Assembly: GCA_021442155.1 (NCBI GenBank)
Contig: CM038222.1
Span: forward strand, 109,247,121-109,311,120
Reading direction: 5' to 3'
From: Cymbidium sinense
Taxonomy: Eukaryota; Streptophyta; Magnoliopsida; Asparagales; Orchidaceae
DNA length: 64,000 bases
Below are positions 10,561 to 22,440 of this stretch, piece by piece. Position numbers and translations under genes: made by a program. The notes beneath the pieces are model-generated. The model was not told the DNA's origin. It did no database searches and was given only the letters and a program-made list of their open reading frames with translations. Positions within the stretch are counted from its first letter, which is position 1, and every line of letters begins with the position of its first letter.

Positions 10561-13480
10561 AAAAAAAAGAGAAAATAATCTGTACTCTCAGGAGAGTACA
10601 GAGAGTACACCTACAAAATAGCTCAAAAAGGCTAATATTCAGGCTCCAAACAACCTGTAATGGAATCTATTAAACATATTTTTTTTCCAAATAGACCAAA
10701 AAAGCTGGAAAAAATTAGGGAAATAATTTATACTCTCATGAGAGTATAGAGAGTACATATACAAAGCAGCTCAAAAAAGCTACCCATCATCCTCCAAATT
10801 GCTTCAAATGATATGTAATAAACATATTCTGTCCAAACAAACCAGAAAAGAGAAAAAAAATTGAGGTAACAGTTTGTACTCTTAGGAGAGTATAGAGAGT
10901 ACACCTGCAGAACTGCTAAAAAAAAAACTAACATTCAGGCACCAAAAAAATTATAATGGAATCTATTAAAGATATCCTCTCTAAACAAGCCAGAAAATAT
11001 ATAAAAAATTGAGGAATTAATCTGTACTCTCATGAGAGTACAAAGAGTACAGATGCAAAACAGCTCAAAAAAGCTACCCATCAGCCACCAAATTGCTTCA
11101 AATGGGATGTAATAAACATATTCTCTCCAAACAAGCCGAAAAAAGTGAAAGAAATTGAGGTATCAACCTGTACTCTCAAGAGAGTACAGAGAGTACACCT
11201 ACAGAACTCCTCAAAAAAACTAACATTCAGGCTCCAAATAAAGTGTAATGGAATCTATTAAAGATATCCTCTCTAAATAGGCCAAAAAACATGGAAAAAA
11301 TTGGGGAAATAATCTGTACTCTCATGAGAGTATAGAGAGTAAAGATGCAAAATAGCTCAAAAAACTATCCATCAGCCTCCAAATTGCTTCAAATGATATG
11401 TAATAAACATATTCTCTCCAAACAAGCCATAAAAAGTGAAAACAATTGAGATAATAGTCTGTACTATCAGGAGAGTATAGAGAGTACACCTTTAGAACTG
11501 CTAAAAAAAACTAACATTTAGGCTTCAAACAAACTATAATGGAATCTGTTAAAGATATCATCTTTAAACAGGCCAAAATATGAAAAAAATTGGGGAAATA
11601 ATCTGTACTCTCATGAGAGTACAGAGAGTACAGATGTAAAATAGCTCATAAAAGCTACCCATCAACCTCCAAATTGCTTCAAATGGTTTGTAATAAATAT
11701 ATTCTCTCCAGACAGGCCAGAGAAAGTGAAAAAATTGAGGTAATTGTCTACTCTCAGAAGAGTACAGATATTGTACCTACAAAACTGCTTAAGGAAGCTA
11801 ATATTTAGGCTCCAAACAAACTATAAGGGAATCTATTAAAGATATTCTCTCTAAACAGGCTAAAAAATCTAGAAAAAATTGGAGAAATAATCTGTACTCT
11901 CATGAGAGTACAGAGATTACAGATGCAAAATAGCTCAAAAAATCTACCCATCAGCCTCCAAATTGCTTCAAACAGTATGTAATAAACATATTCTCTCCAA
12001 ACTGGCCAGAAAAATTAAAAAAATTGAGGAAGTAGTTTGTACTCTCAGGAGAGTACAGAGAGTACACCTATAAAACTCCTCAAAAAAGCTAATATTTAGG
12101 CTCCAAACAAACTGTAAGGGAATCTATTAAAGATATTCTCTCTAAATAGGCCAAAAAAAATTTAAAAATAATTTGGGAAATAATCTGTACTCTCATGAGA
12201 ATACATAGAGTATAAATACAAAATAGCTCAACAAAGCTACCCATTAGCCTATAAATTGCTTCAAACGGTATGTAATAAACATATTCTTTCCAGACAGACC
12301 AAAAAAATTGAAAAAAATTGAGGAAATAGTCTATACTCTCAGGAGAGTATGGAGAGTACACCTGCAAAACTGCTCAAAAAAGCTAACATTCAGGCTCCAA
12401 ACAAATTGTAAGGGAATTTATTAAAGGTATTCACTCTAAATAGGCCAAAAAATCTAAAAAAATTTAAAAATAATATGTACTCTCATGAGAGTAGAGAGAG
12501 TATAGATACAAAACAGCTCAAAAAAGCTACCCATCAGCCTCTAAATTGCTTCAAATGGTATGTAATAAACATATACTCTCCAAGCAGGCCAGAAAAAGTG
12601 AAACAAATTGAGGAAATTGTCTATACTCTCAGGAGAGTACAGAGCATACACCTGCAGAGCTGTGCAAAAAAGCTAATATTCAGGCTCCAAACAAACTGTA
12701 AGGGAATCTATTAAAGATATTCTCTCTAAACAGGCAAAGAAGGCTAGAAAAATTGGGAAAATGGTCTGTACTCTTATGAGAGTATAGATAGTACATATGC
12801 AAAATAGCTCAAAAAAGGTACCCATCAACCTCCAAAGTGCTTCAAATGGTATGTAATAAACATATTCTCTCCAAACAGGCTAGAAAAAGTGAAAAAATTG
12901 AGGTAACAGCATGTACTCTCAGGAGAGTACAAAGTGTACACCTACAAAACTGCTAAAAAAAAACTAATATTCAGGCTCCAAATAAATTGTAATGGAATAT
13001 ATTAAAGATAGTCTCTCTAAATAGACCAAAAAATCTCAAAAAAATTGGGAAAATAATCTATACTCTCATGAGAGTATAGAGAGTACACATATAGAACAAC
13101 TCAAAAAGGTAAACATCGACCTCCAAATTGCTTCAAATGGTATGTAATAAACATATTTTGTCCAAACAGACCAAAAAAAGTGGAAAAAATTGAGGAAATA
13201 GTCTGTACTCTCAAGAGAGTACAGAGAGTACACCTGTAGAACTGCTAAAAAAAAAGATAATATTTAGGCTCCAAATAAACTATAATAGAATCTATTAAAG
13301 ATATTCTCTCTAAACAAGCCAAAAAACCCAGAAAAAATGGGGAAATAGTGTGCACTCTTATAAGAGTACAGAGAGTACACATACAAAATAGCTCAAAAAA
13401 AAAGTAAAAATTCAGCTAAAAAATGTGGACACAAATGAGAAATTGCTATGTACTCTTATGAGAGTATAGAAAGTACACAT
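10561..13480. repeat. Satellite array A' (forward), dimeric organisation
   Basis: About 21 monomers lie between roughly 10580 and 13455 at about 145 bp spacing. They alternate strictly between two types. Odd units have a CAGGAG or CAAGAG centre followed by an AGCTAATATTCAGGCTCC body and an AAAGATATCCTCTC segment. Even units have CATGAG followed by AGCTACCCATCAGCCTCC and AATAAACATATTCTC. The repeat unit is therefore a dimer of about 290 bp. Array A at the window start is its inverted counterpart with the same alternation. Confidence 0.92.
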
Positions 13481-13765
13481 GCAAATTCAAACCAACAAGC
13501 ATCAAGAAACCTATAAACTATTTATAAGGCCATCAACTGAACATATTATATTCAAATAGGTTAAAGAGGCTAAAGAAATAGCTGGAAAAGGGGTCCTAAA
13601 GCTCCCACATGTTATCTTCTAAACATGGCATCTACTAGACATGTTATCTCCAGAAAAGGTTTAAAAGCAAAAATAATAGCTTCTAATGTCATCCATAAAC
13701 ACACCAGATAGATACATTTCTAAAGAAATTGATTTCCAACATATCGAACTTCAATTCAACATTTG
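13481..13765. repeat. Degraded end of array A'
   Basis: Past the last clear palindrome the sequence keeps pieces of the monomer, such as the block around CAACTGAACATATTATATTC. This resembles 20740-20790 at the end of array D. There is no coding signal. It forms the 3' flank of the protease pseudogene. Confidence 0.6.
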
Positions 13766-13769
13766 TCAA

Positions 13770-16700
13770 ATCAATTTTTTCATACCCAAACAAAAGATAG
13801 CGTGTTTAACTCAAGCAATTCATCTTCTTTGGCCAATCCTTGGTCTACCACTAGAGGTTTGATTGACATCCCATGTATTTGCAGACAAACATCCCACAGT
13901 CGACACTATTTTCTTGGACTGGTAGCCCACTCATCACTTCGATTGGCCATTCTATAGGATTGCTATGGAAAGACTGGCCAGCATCTTCGATAAGTAATTT
14001 GATCTAAATAGTAAGAAATATAGTCAATAATTACATAAAATAAGCACTTTAGGCAAACTAAAATGAGAATAATTCTTACAATCTCAGGAAGAATGGCCTT
14101 ATGAGTTGGGTTTGGCAATGAATCATAAAAATACCAAGCCCCTTGCTTAGTATGCCTGACCAAGAGTGTCCAATGCTAATTATTTATAACTGGATGTAAG
14201 AGTAACCCAGTCCTTGAAACACTATCTGCAGTGACATGCTGGATGAACATTTTTCTTTCCTTTTATAGGCCATATTTAGCATAACTCTGCAAGAAGTAAA
14301 GAGAAAGTTTATAATTAGTGGCTTCTAACTATCTAAACTAGGAATGGATAGTATTACCCAAAGTTCTGTGGAATAACTTACCAAATGCAGGCATAAAATA
14401 TACAAATAGGGGACATATAGCCCAGGACATAGCGAGATACTTCTCAGCCAGTAAAAAGGTGAATGCATCGACGTGTGCATCTAACAAATACTGATCTGTC
14501 AGCAGCTCATCAATCTGGCCTCTCGCAATGATGATATTCCTAGCCATGAATATGCTATCACCCCTGTATGTGAGAAATATGGGAATGTGAGACTAATTAA
14601 ATGAATAGGTGATTTTATGTATACAAAAGGAGTTGAATGAAAAATGACTTAATTCTCCTTGAATCGGGAGCACGAGGTGTCAATGAGTTGTAGCATTGGC
14701 TTGGGCAGGAAATCTCTTAATCAGAAGTCAATAATATGATGTGCCTCAACTGGCTGCAAGGAAATTAGTGATGAAGAAAGTTAGTGATGAAGAGTTAGAT
14801 TCACTGTGAATTAAAGCTTACTCTGCTGAGATGATGCATACCTCTGACTGCTGCTCCTCAACCACCATGATAGTAGTCGGTGGTTCATCCACTGATATTG
14901 GAGCGTCATTGCTAACATACATAAAAATTTAGTGAAATTAGCTACTATCAGGTTAAATTAAAAAGAAAGTAAAGTAATACCTCTTATACTGTTTGCTCAT
15001 CTTGTGTGGAGTCTACCACAGGAGTTATTCTACACCATGACATATTGTAAGTTTGTGTGAAGGGGGAAGATATAACTTTCCTCTTCCTCATCTGCGGAGT
15101 CTTCATGCCATGTTCAATACTGCCGAATAAAGGCTGCGCATCATCTTCATGTGCAGTGGAAGCCTCCATAGGAGCTTCCCCTATGGTGGCCTCCATAGGG
15201 GCTTCCCTAGTGGAAGCCTCCACAGGGGCTTCGCTAGTGGAAGCCTCCACAGGGGCTTCCCTAGTGGATGTATCTACAGGGGAAGCCCCTCTGGTAGCCT
15301 CCATAGAAGATTCCCTTATGGTAGCCTCTCCCACAGGGGCTTACCTAGTGGAAGTCTCCATAGGGAAAGCCCTTGTGGTAGCCTCCACAGGAGCCTCCCC
15401 TGTGATTGCCTCTCCCACAGGGTCTTCCCCAGTGGAAGTCTCCACAGGGGAAGCCCCTATGGTAGCCTCCACAGGAGCCTCCCCTGTGGTAGCCTCCACA
15501 GTAGCTTCCCTTATGATAGCCTCCATAGGTGCTGCCCTTGTGATAGCCTCCTCAAGAGATTCCCCTGTGGCCGCCTCCAAAAGAGCTTCCGCCATGTTAG
15601 CGATGCTAGGACCCTACTGCCCAGCAACCACCACCTCAAGAGCAGCTACCCGCAAATCAATTCCATTAATTCTCTCAGTTATTGATGCTTCAAAAGATGA
15701 TACTCTATCTTCTAGGGCCTTGAAACCTACAAGTATCCTCTATATCATGAAGCTTTATAAATGGGTACTAGCAGAGGGTAAGTTAGATACATTGGAAGGG
15801 GGAGAATATACAGGAGAGACATATGGAGATTCTATGGGGGCTGCACTCCTTGGACTTTGAATGGGGCTGCTATCGGGTTTTACATGGGTTATCTGCTGGG
15901 TAGGGGGCAATGTTTCAAGGAGCCAGGTCTCCTCTTCTAATATATCCTCAAATGAAAGGCAGACCAGTGTTACACCAATAAGAAAATATGATAATTTACA
16001 ATATGAATAAATACATTCTAATATAAATTAAGTAAAATTATTTTGTGTCACCTGGTGGCCTCCCAAACCAGTGAAGGAGTCATCTGCAAACTTTATTTTT
16101 GGCCATCATAATATACGTGGCTTTGCAGAAGGGAAGGGTGACCTTATGATGCCTATGTGCTCTCCCACCCAGATCTACAATGAATATATATATAAGTTAA
16201 CTTCAATGCATCAAATAATACAAATCTGAAGATGTAGAACGTACCATTAGAAGAGTAATGAAGCCACTCATGTACTCGAGTGCCTTTTGTGTCAGAATCT
16301 TTAATGTAATACAATCAAATTGTGAAACTAGAAAGGCCCAAATGGCCTCTGCCCAATTGCACTCAGCAAATTTGTCTATGTCATTAGCATAGGCAATCAA
16401 TTTCGATGCTAATATGTAGTTGTGATATATATAAAAAAAGATTTAAAAGAAAAAAAATGTATACACAACTGCACAAATTGTGTTGCAGTCAATGAGTGAT
16501 CAAAATTCTCAAGTTTATTCTTAAAATCCACTAAACTAAACTTCGAAAGTGGGGATTTCTGCCATATGACCTTCTCCCCTCTGTTTGGCATCCCTACAAT
16601 TAATGCAACTTCATTGGGGGTGAAAGGAGTGTATTGGCCACCAAAAAAGAATACTTGCTTCTCTATATCTCAACAAGACATGATTGAAGTGATGACAACT

Positions 16701-16867
16701 GAGTCTTGCTGAATTCTATGCAGTCTAATAAATTGATGCAGATGAAGCCTCCTTAAAATGTCAATAACTTCATAAGTAAAGCATGCTAAAATATTATCGA
16801 ACACCGCTCTAATGATGGTAGGCCTGCATCTAGAAGTTATCCTTTTCCCAGACATGTTAAACTTCAA
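13770..16867 (-). pseudogene. Ulp1-like (C48) cysteine protease gene of a MULE, with introns
   Basis: On the minus strand the protein starts with MSGKRITS (16855). An N-terminal domain of the plant transposon ULP type follows (FTPNEVALIVGMP near 16600; YANDIDKFAECNWAEAIWAF near 16360). Next comes a low-complexity region of 9-residue repeats (15600-15150), then DQYLLDAHVDAFTFLLAEKY (14490-14440). The C48 peptidase core has HW (His codon 14173-14175), YDSLP (Asp codon 14122-14124) and LPVQENSVDCGMFVCKYM (Cys codon 13896-13898, with the preceding Gln). His to Asp spacing is 17 residues, as in yeast Ulp1. An intron probably separates the Asp and Gln/Cys exons (GT near 14085). A TAG at 14176-14178 sits just before the catalytic His, and another stop lies near 16667. 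Family members cleave SUMO-like modifiers; MULEs carrying ULP genes are known (Kaonashi type). Exon limits are approximate. Confidence 0.82.
15150..15600 (-). repeat. 27-bp minisatellite encoding 9-residue repeats
   Basis: About 16 units, mostly 27 bp and some a few codons longer, read on the plus strand as CTCCACAGGGGCTTCCC variants. On the minus strand they encode repeats such as EASTREAPV. Because the unit is a multiple of three, several frames stay open, including a 267-codon frame on the plus strand (15057-15860). The minus strand is preferred because the protease domains flank the repeat on that strand. The product would be a disordered acidic, Ala/Thr/Ser-rich linker. Confidence 0.8.
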
Positions 16868-16969
16868 AATGAAAAGTCAATTAATGAGAACATTATCGGC
16901 ACAATGGAGGCCTAGAGAGTACACAAGCAAAATAGCCAATAAACTAAGAAGTAATAGCTAAAAAAAAGA
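16868..16969. other. Junction between protease gene and array D
   Basis: These 100 bases upstream of the protease start already contain partial monomer pieces (a GAGAGTACACAAGCAAAATAG fragment near 16915). The promoter of the protease gene must therefore lie in or next to the satellite. I see no clear TATA box. Confidence 0.4.
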
Positions 16970-19900
16970 GATAATAATCTATAATCTCATGAGAGTACAG
17001 AGAGTACACATGACAAATTGTTTAAAAAATTGACCCATCAGCCTTCAAATTGCTTCAACTGCCACGTATTAAATATATTTACTCTAAGCAGGCCAAAAAA
17101 TCTAGAAAAAAATGTGAAATAGTCTGTACTCTCAAGAGAGTATAGAGAGTACACTTACCAATCTGCTCAAAATAACTACCCATCAGCCTCCAAATTACTT
17201 CAAATGGTATGTAATAAACATATCTTTTCCAAATAGCCAAAGAAATGAAAAAATATGAGAAAATTATCTGTACTCTCATGAGAGTACAAAGAGTACACAT
17301 GCCAAACTGCTAAAAAAGGAGCTACCAATCAGCCTCCAAATTATTTCTAATGGAATCTAATAAACATATTCTCTCCAAACAGGCCAAAGAAATTGAAAAA
17401 AAGAGAGAAAATAGTCTGTACTCTCATGAGAGTACATAAAGTACACATGCCAATCTGTCTCCAAAACTAACCAATTAGCCTACAAATTACTTCTAATGGA
17501 ATCTACTAAATAATTTCTCTCCAAATAGGCCAAAAAAATTGGAAAAAAATGAGAAAATGTTTTGTACTCTCATGAGAGTACAAAGAGTACACATGCAAAT
17601 CTGCCTCCAAAACTAACCAATCAGCCTCCAAATTGCTTCTAATGGAATGTAATAAACATATTCTCTCCAAATTGGCCAAAAAATCTAAAAAAAAGAGGAA
17701 AAATGGGTGTACTCTCATGAGAGTACAGAGAGTACACATGTCAATCTTCCTCCAAAATCAACCAATCAACCTCCAAGTTGCTTTTAATAGAATGTAATAA
17801 ATATATTCTCTCGATACGGGCCAAAAAATCTAGAAAAAAAAATTAGTCCGTACTCTCATGAGAGTATAAAGAGTACACATGGAAATCAACCTCCAAAACT
17901 AACCAAACTACCTCTAAATTGCTTCTAATAGAATCTAGTAAAATATTCTCTCCAAATAGGCCAAAAAAAATTGAAAAAAAAATAAGAAATTGCACTGTAC
18001 TCTCATGAGAGTACAGAGAGTACACATGCAAATCTGCCTTAAAAACTAACCAATCAGCCTCCAAATTACTTCTAATGAAATCTATTAAACATATTGTCTC
18101 CAAATAGACCAATAAATCTAGAAAAAAAAAAGAGAAAATGGTTTGTACTCTCATGAGAGTAGAGAGAGTACATATGGAAATCTGCCTCCAAAATCAACCA
18201 ATCAGCCTCTAAATTACTTTTAATAGAATGTAATAAATATATTCTCTCTAAACAGGTCAAAGAAAACAGAAAAAAAAGAGAAAATAGTCTGTACTCTCAT
18301 GAGAGTACAGAGAGTACACATGCCAATTTGTCTCCAAAACTAGCCAATCAGCCTCCAAATTGCTTCTTATGGAATGTAATAAACATATTCTCTCCAAATA
18401 GGCCAAAGAAACTTGAAAAAAAAAATGAGAAAATGGTCTATACTCTCATGAAAGTACATAGAGTACAGATGCAAAACATGCCTAAAAACTAATCAATCAG
18501 CCTCCAAATTACTTCTAATGGAATCTAATAAACATATTCTCTCCAAATAGGCCAAAGAAACTGAAAAAAAAGAGAAAATAGTTTGTACTCTCATGATAGT
18601 ACATAGAGTACACATGCCAATCTACCTCCAAAACTAACCATTCAGCCTCTAAATTTCTTCTAATGGAATCTACTAAATAATTTCTCTCCAAATAGGCTAA
18701 AAAATTGGAAAAAAATGAGAAAATGCTCTGTACTCTCTTGAGAGTACAGAGAGTACACATGCAAATCTACCTCCAAAACTAACCAATCAGCCTCCAAATT
18801 ATTTCTAAGGGAATCTAATAAACATATTCTCTCCAAACAGGCCAAAGAAACTTTAAAAAAAAATGAGAAAATGCTCTATACTCTCATGAGACTATAGAGA
18901 GTACAGATACAAAACACCCCTAAAAACCAACCAATCAGCCTCCAAATTGGTTCTAATGGAAATTAATAAACACAAATAGGCCAAAGAAACTGGGAAAAAA
19001 TGAGAAAATAATCTGTACTCTCATGAGAGTACAAAGAGTACACATGCCAATCTGCCTCGAAAACCAACCAATCAGCCTCCAAATTACGTTTAATGGAATC
19101 TACTAAACAATTTCTTTCCAAACATGCCAAAAAAGCTGGAAAAAAATTATGAAATTGGTCTGTACTCTCAAGAGAGTACAAAGATTACATATGAAAATCT
19201 ACCTCAAAAGCCAACCAATCAGCCTTCAAATTGCTTCTAATGGAATCTAATAAACATATTCTCTCCAAATAGGTCAAACAAACTCAAAAAAAAAGAGAAA
19301 ATAGGGTGTACTGTCATGAGAGTATTGAGAGTACATATGCAAATCTATCCCCAAAATCAACCAATCAGCCTCCAAATTACTTCTAATGGAATATAATAAA
19401 CAATTTCTCTACAAACAGGCCAAAAAAACTAGAAAAATTTGAGAAAATGCTTTGTACTCTCAAGAGTACAGATGCTAATCTGCCTCTGAAACTAACCAAT
19501 CAGCCTCCAAATTGCTTCTAATGGAACCAGTAAATAGCTTCTCTCCAAACATGCCAAATAAACTGGAAAAAAAATGAAAAAATGGGGTGTACTCTCATGA
19601 GAGTATAAAGAGTACACATGCAAATCTGCCCCCAAAACTAACCAATCAGCCTCTAAATTGATTCTTACGGAATATAGTAAACAATTTCTCTCCAAATAGG
19701 CTAAAAAACTAGAAAAAATTGAGATAATGCTCTGTACTCTCAAGAGAGTATAGAGAGTATAGTTGCAAATATACCTCTAAAACCAACCAATCAGCCTCTA
19801 AATTGCTTCTAATCGAATATAATAAACATATTTTCTCCAAACATGCCAAATAAACTAGAAAAAAAAAGAGAAAATAGTCTGTACCCTCATGAGAGTATAG

Positions 19901-20950
19901 ATAGTACACATACAAATCTACCCCCAAAACTAACCAATCAGCCTCCAATTTCTTCTAATGGAATATAATAAACAATTTCTCTCCAAATAGGCCAAAAAAG
20001 CTAGAAAGAATTGAAAAAAATGCTATGTACTCTCAAGAGAGGACAGAGAGTACAGATGCAAATATGCCTAAAAAACTAATCAATCAGTCTCCAAATTGCT
20101 TCTAATAGAATCTAATAAACATATTCTCTCCAAACAGGCCAAAAAAACTAGAAAAAATTAAGAAAATAGGCTATACTCTCATGAGAGTATAGAGAGTACA
20201 GATGCAAAACTCTCCTAAAAATCAACCAATCTGTCTTCAAATTGCTTCTAATGAAATCTATTAAATATATTCTCTCCAAATAGGCCAAAAAATCTGAATA
20301 AATATGAGAAAATGAGATGTACTCTCATGAGAGTACAGAAAGTACACATACAAATCTTCCTCCAAAATTAGCCAATTAGCCTCCAAATTGCTTCTAATAG
20401 AATCTAATAAACATATTCTGTCCAAACATGCCAAATAAACTGAAAAAAAAATGAGAAAATTCTCTGTACTCTCATTTAAACATATTCTCTACAAATAAGG
20501 TTTAATAGCTAAAAAAACGAGAAAATTAGGTGTACTCTTAAGAGAGTACATGGAGTACACTTGCAAAATAATCCTTAAAACTAACCAATCAGCCTTCAAT
20601 CTGCTTCTAAATCCATGTTGTGAACATATTATATCCAAACAGGGTCAGAAATCTTAAAAAAATATGATAAAATGGGCTGTACTCTCCTTAGAGTATAAAG
20701 AGTACACATGCAAAACTGAAGCAAATAATCATCAAGCAACCTACAACCAAATTATATTTCCATCGACTGAGCATATTATATCCAAACAGGCCCCAAAATT
20801 TATCAAATTCTTCATGAAATAGTACCAAACATCTTACAGTGGGATATACTAAACATATGACAAGCACCATAGTTCAAAAATTTGAAAATAACGGCGTGTA
20901 CCATCATGAGAGTATAGAGAGTACACATGCCAAACATCTCCAAATACTAG
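16970..20950. repeat. Satellite array D (forward), about 28 monomers
   Basis: Palindromes recur from about 16985 to 20906 at roughly 146 bp. The bodies match array C closely (CCAATCAGCCTCCAAATTGC, AATGGAATCTAATAAACATA, CTCTCCAAATAGGCCAAA). Units near 19453 and 20470 are truncated and the last few are more diverged. D has the same orientation as C and A'. It stands upstream of the minus-strand protease start, as C stands upstream of the minus-strand transposase start. Confidence 0.95.
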
Positions 20951-21412
20951 TAAAATAGTCTCCTTTCCGTTAAAGAACTCAAATATTCCAAATGTTCTCG
21001 TATTCGATAGTGAGAACAACAAAAAAAACCCTAAACTCATTAAAATTCAAGAATGTAGGAAGAAATACCTCATGTAATCGCCTATAATACCTCAATTTTT
21101 AATGCTCAAGATTTAACAAATCTCTAAGGGAAGGTCGGACGCACACCGGGAGAGAGCGGGAGCTGAGCTGAGAAAAATTTCTATGCTAAAAGAATTTCCT
21201 AAACTATTCTGTGATGAAGAATATGGAACGACGCACGATAATATTTTCTCCTCTTGCTTTTTAAACAAGGTGGGCGGCTGGAAACGTAAATAATCGTTGT
21301 ATCATCAAGTTACCGTTAAGTGAAAAGATGCCTTATTTTATATTGGACTGGTGTTGCGTAGCGATTGGAGTCCTACGTAAAGCTACGTCTGGATGCCGCA
21401 CGTAATATTTTC
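20951..21412. other. Right-end module of the protease unit
   Basis: This module is homologous to 9721-10223. It is clearest at 21335-21411, where TATTGGAC, GGTGTTGCGTAGCGATTGGA and CACGTAATATTTT recur in the same order. The terminus-like motif GCACG(A)TAATATTTTCTCC appears twice, at about 21233 and 21398. No gene is seen. I infer the element ends near 21412, but no target duplication could be assigned. Confidence 0.6.
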
Positions 21413-22440
21413 TCCTTTGGAAAGCACAAAGATCGATCTTCAGAGAAAAGAAAAAGGGTTAAGCTAGTGAAAAGGGGAAAGTCATTGTCCCCCCTTGCAA
21501 AAGGTAGCTGTAGATCACCCATCTTGTCCTTCTCGACATGTTCTACAAGCAGTGAATATTCTAGAGATTCCTACAAAGACGTATTCTAAGAAAGAAGGTA
21601 ATTCTTTATTTCTCTTATGTTCAACTTTTCTTAATGTTGTAGAAAATAAGATTAATTACAAATTTTCAAATTCTTTGCAACATCATTTTTGTGAGCAAAC
21701 ACTTCATTGTGGATCCTCAAAGTTGAGCAGGATGTACAGTTTGACATTGGTGTTACTACCCAGGAGAAGAATATTGAAGTTGGCCAAACCGTTACTTTGT
21801 CAAATTCTGGCCTTGTTCTTATGGAAAAGAATGCAGATGAAGTTGCTTAACCATTTGTCAAATAAGAAAATGTTGAGAGTTTGAATATCAAACAACTTGT
21901 CAAACTACTAAATTTAGAAGAACTAAGAGTAGAGTTTGAGAAAAGACTTCCTAATAGTACGACTTTGGAAAAATTTTTTATTTGATCTTGCTGCGAAGTA
22001 GCCACTGAATTGTATAAATAATCTTCTGATATCATCACCTCTACTTGTCATGCTGAATGTCAGAGTTGATCTAGAGAGTCGTTACATTGAGTGGTCAGCT
22101 TCAAAACTTGACGAAGAGATGATCCAACTTGGAAGACATCAATCTCAATTTTCAGAGAACATCCTCAAGATTCATGTTTTGCTATATTGTGTGTGCCCAA
22201 AGATGTTATGTATATGACTTTGTTAAATGGAAATGAAGATTCAACTATTGATATAAACTCGCTAAAGTCTGATTATGAAAATCAATTATTAAAGTTGAGG
22301 GCTTCTTTTGAAGGTGTTGAGTACATTGTTTGACTTGATGATAATAAATCTCATGAGATGTAGGCTAACAATTTGCTAAGTGTTCTTTACAAGTTCATTT
22401 ATTCAATATAATCATTATTATGATTATTATGAATGTTGGA
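21413..22440 (+). pseudogene. Decayed coding remnant, unidentified
   Basis: Plus-strand frames hold protein-like stretches interrupted by stops: DIGVTTQEKNIEVGQTV (about 21740-21790), LNIKQLVKLLNLEELRVEF (about 21880-21940) and DINSLKSDYENQLLKLRAS (about 22250-22310). A GT at 21598 after SKK could be an intron donor. The stretches have the composition of real protein and sit just outside the element end. I do not recognise the family; it may be a retrotransposon or captured gene tail. Confidence 0.35.

Noticed and set aside
15057..15860. 267-codon plus-strand reading frame
   Set aside because: It exists because the 27-bp minisatellite leaves all frames open; the flanking protease domains lie on the minus strand.
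5690..20950. CRISPR-like appearance of regularly spaced palindromes
   Set aside because: The sequence between palindromes is repeated too, there are no unique spacers or cas genes, and the context is a plant genome.
5690..20950. Centromeric satellite
   Set aside because: Monomer size and dimers would fit, but the arrays are short, inverted relative to each other and joined to MULE genes and ends; kept only as an alternative.
1371..21412. Assignment of 9-bp MULE target-site duplications
   Set aside because: No convincing pair could be found by eye because neither element terminus is certain.
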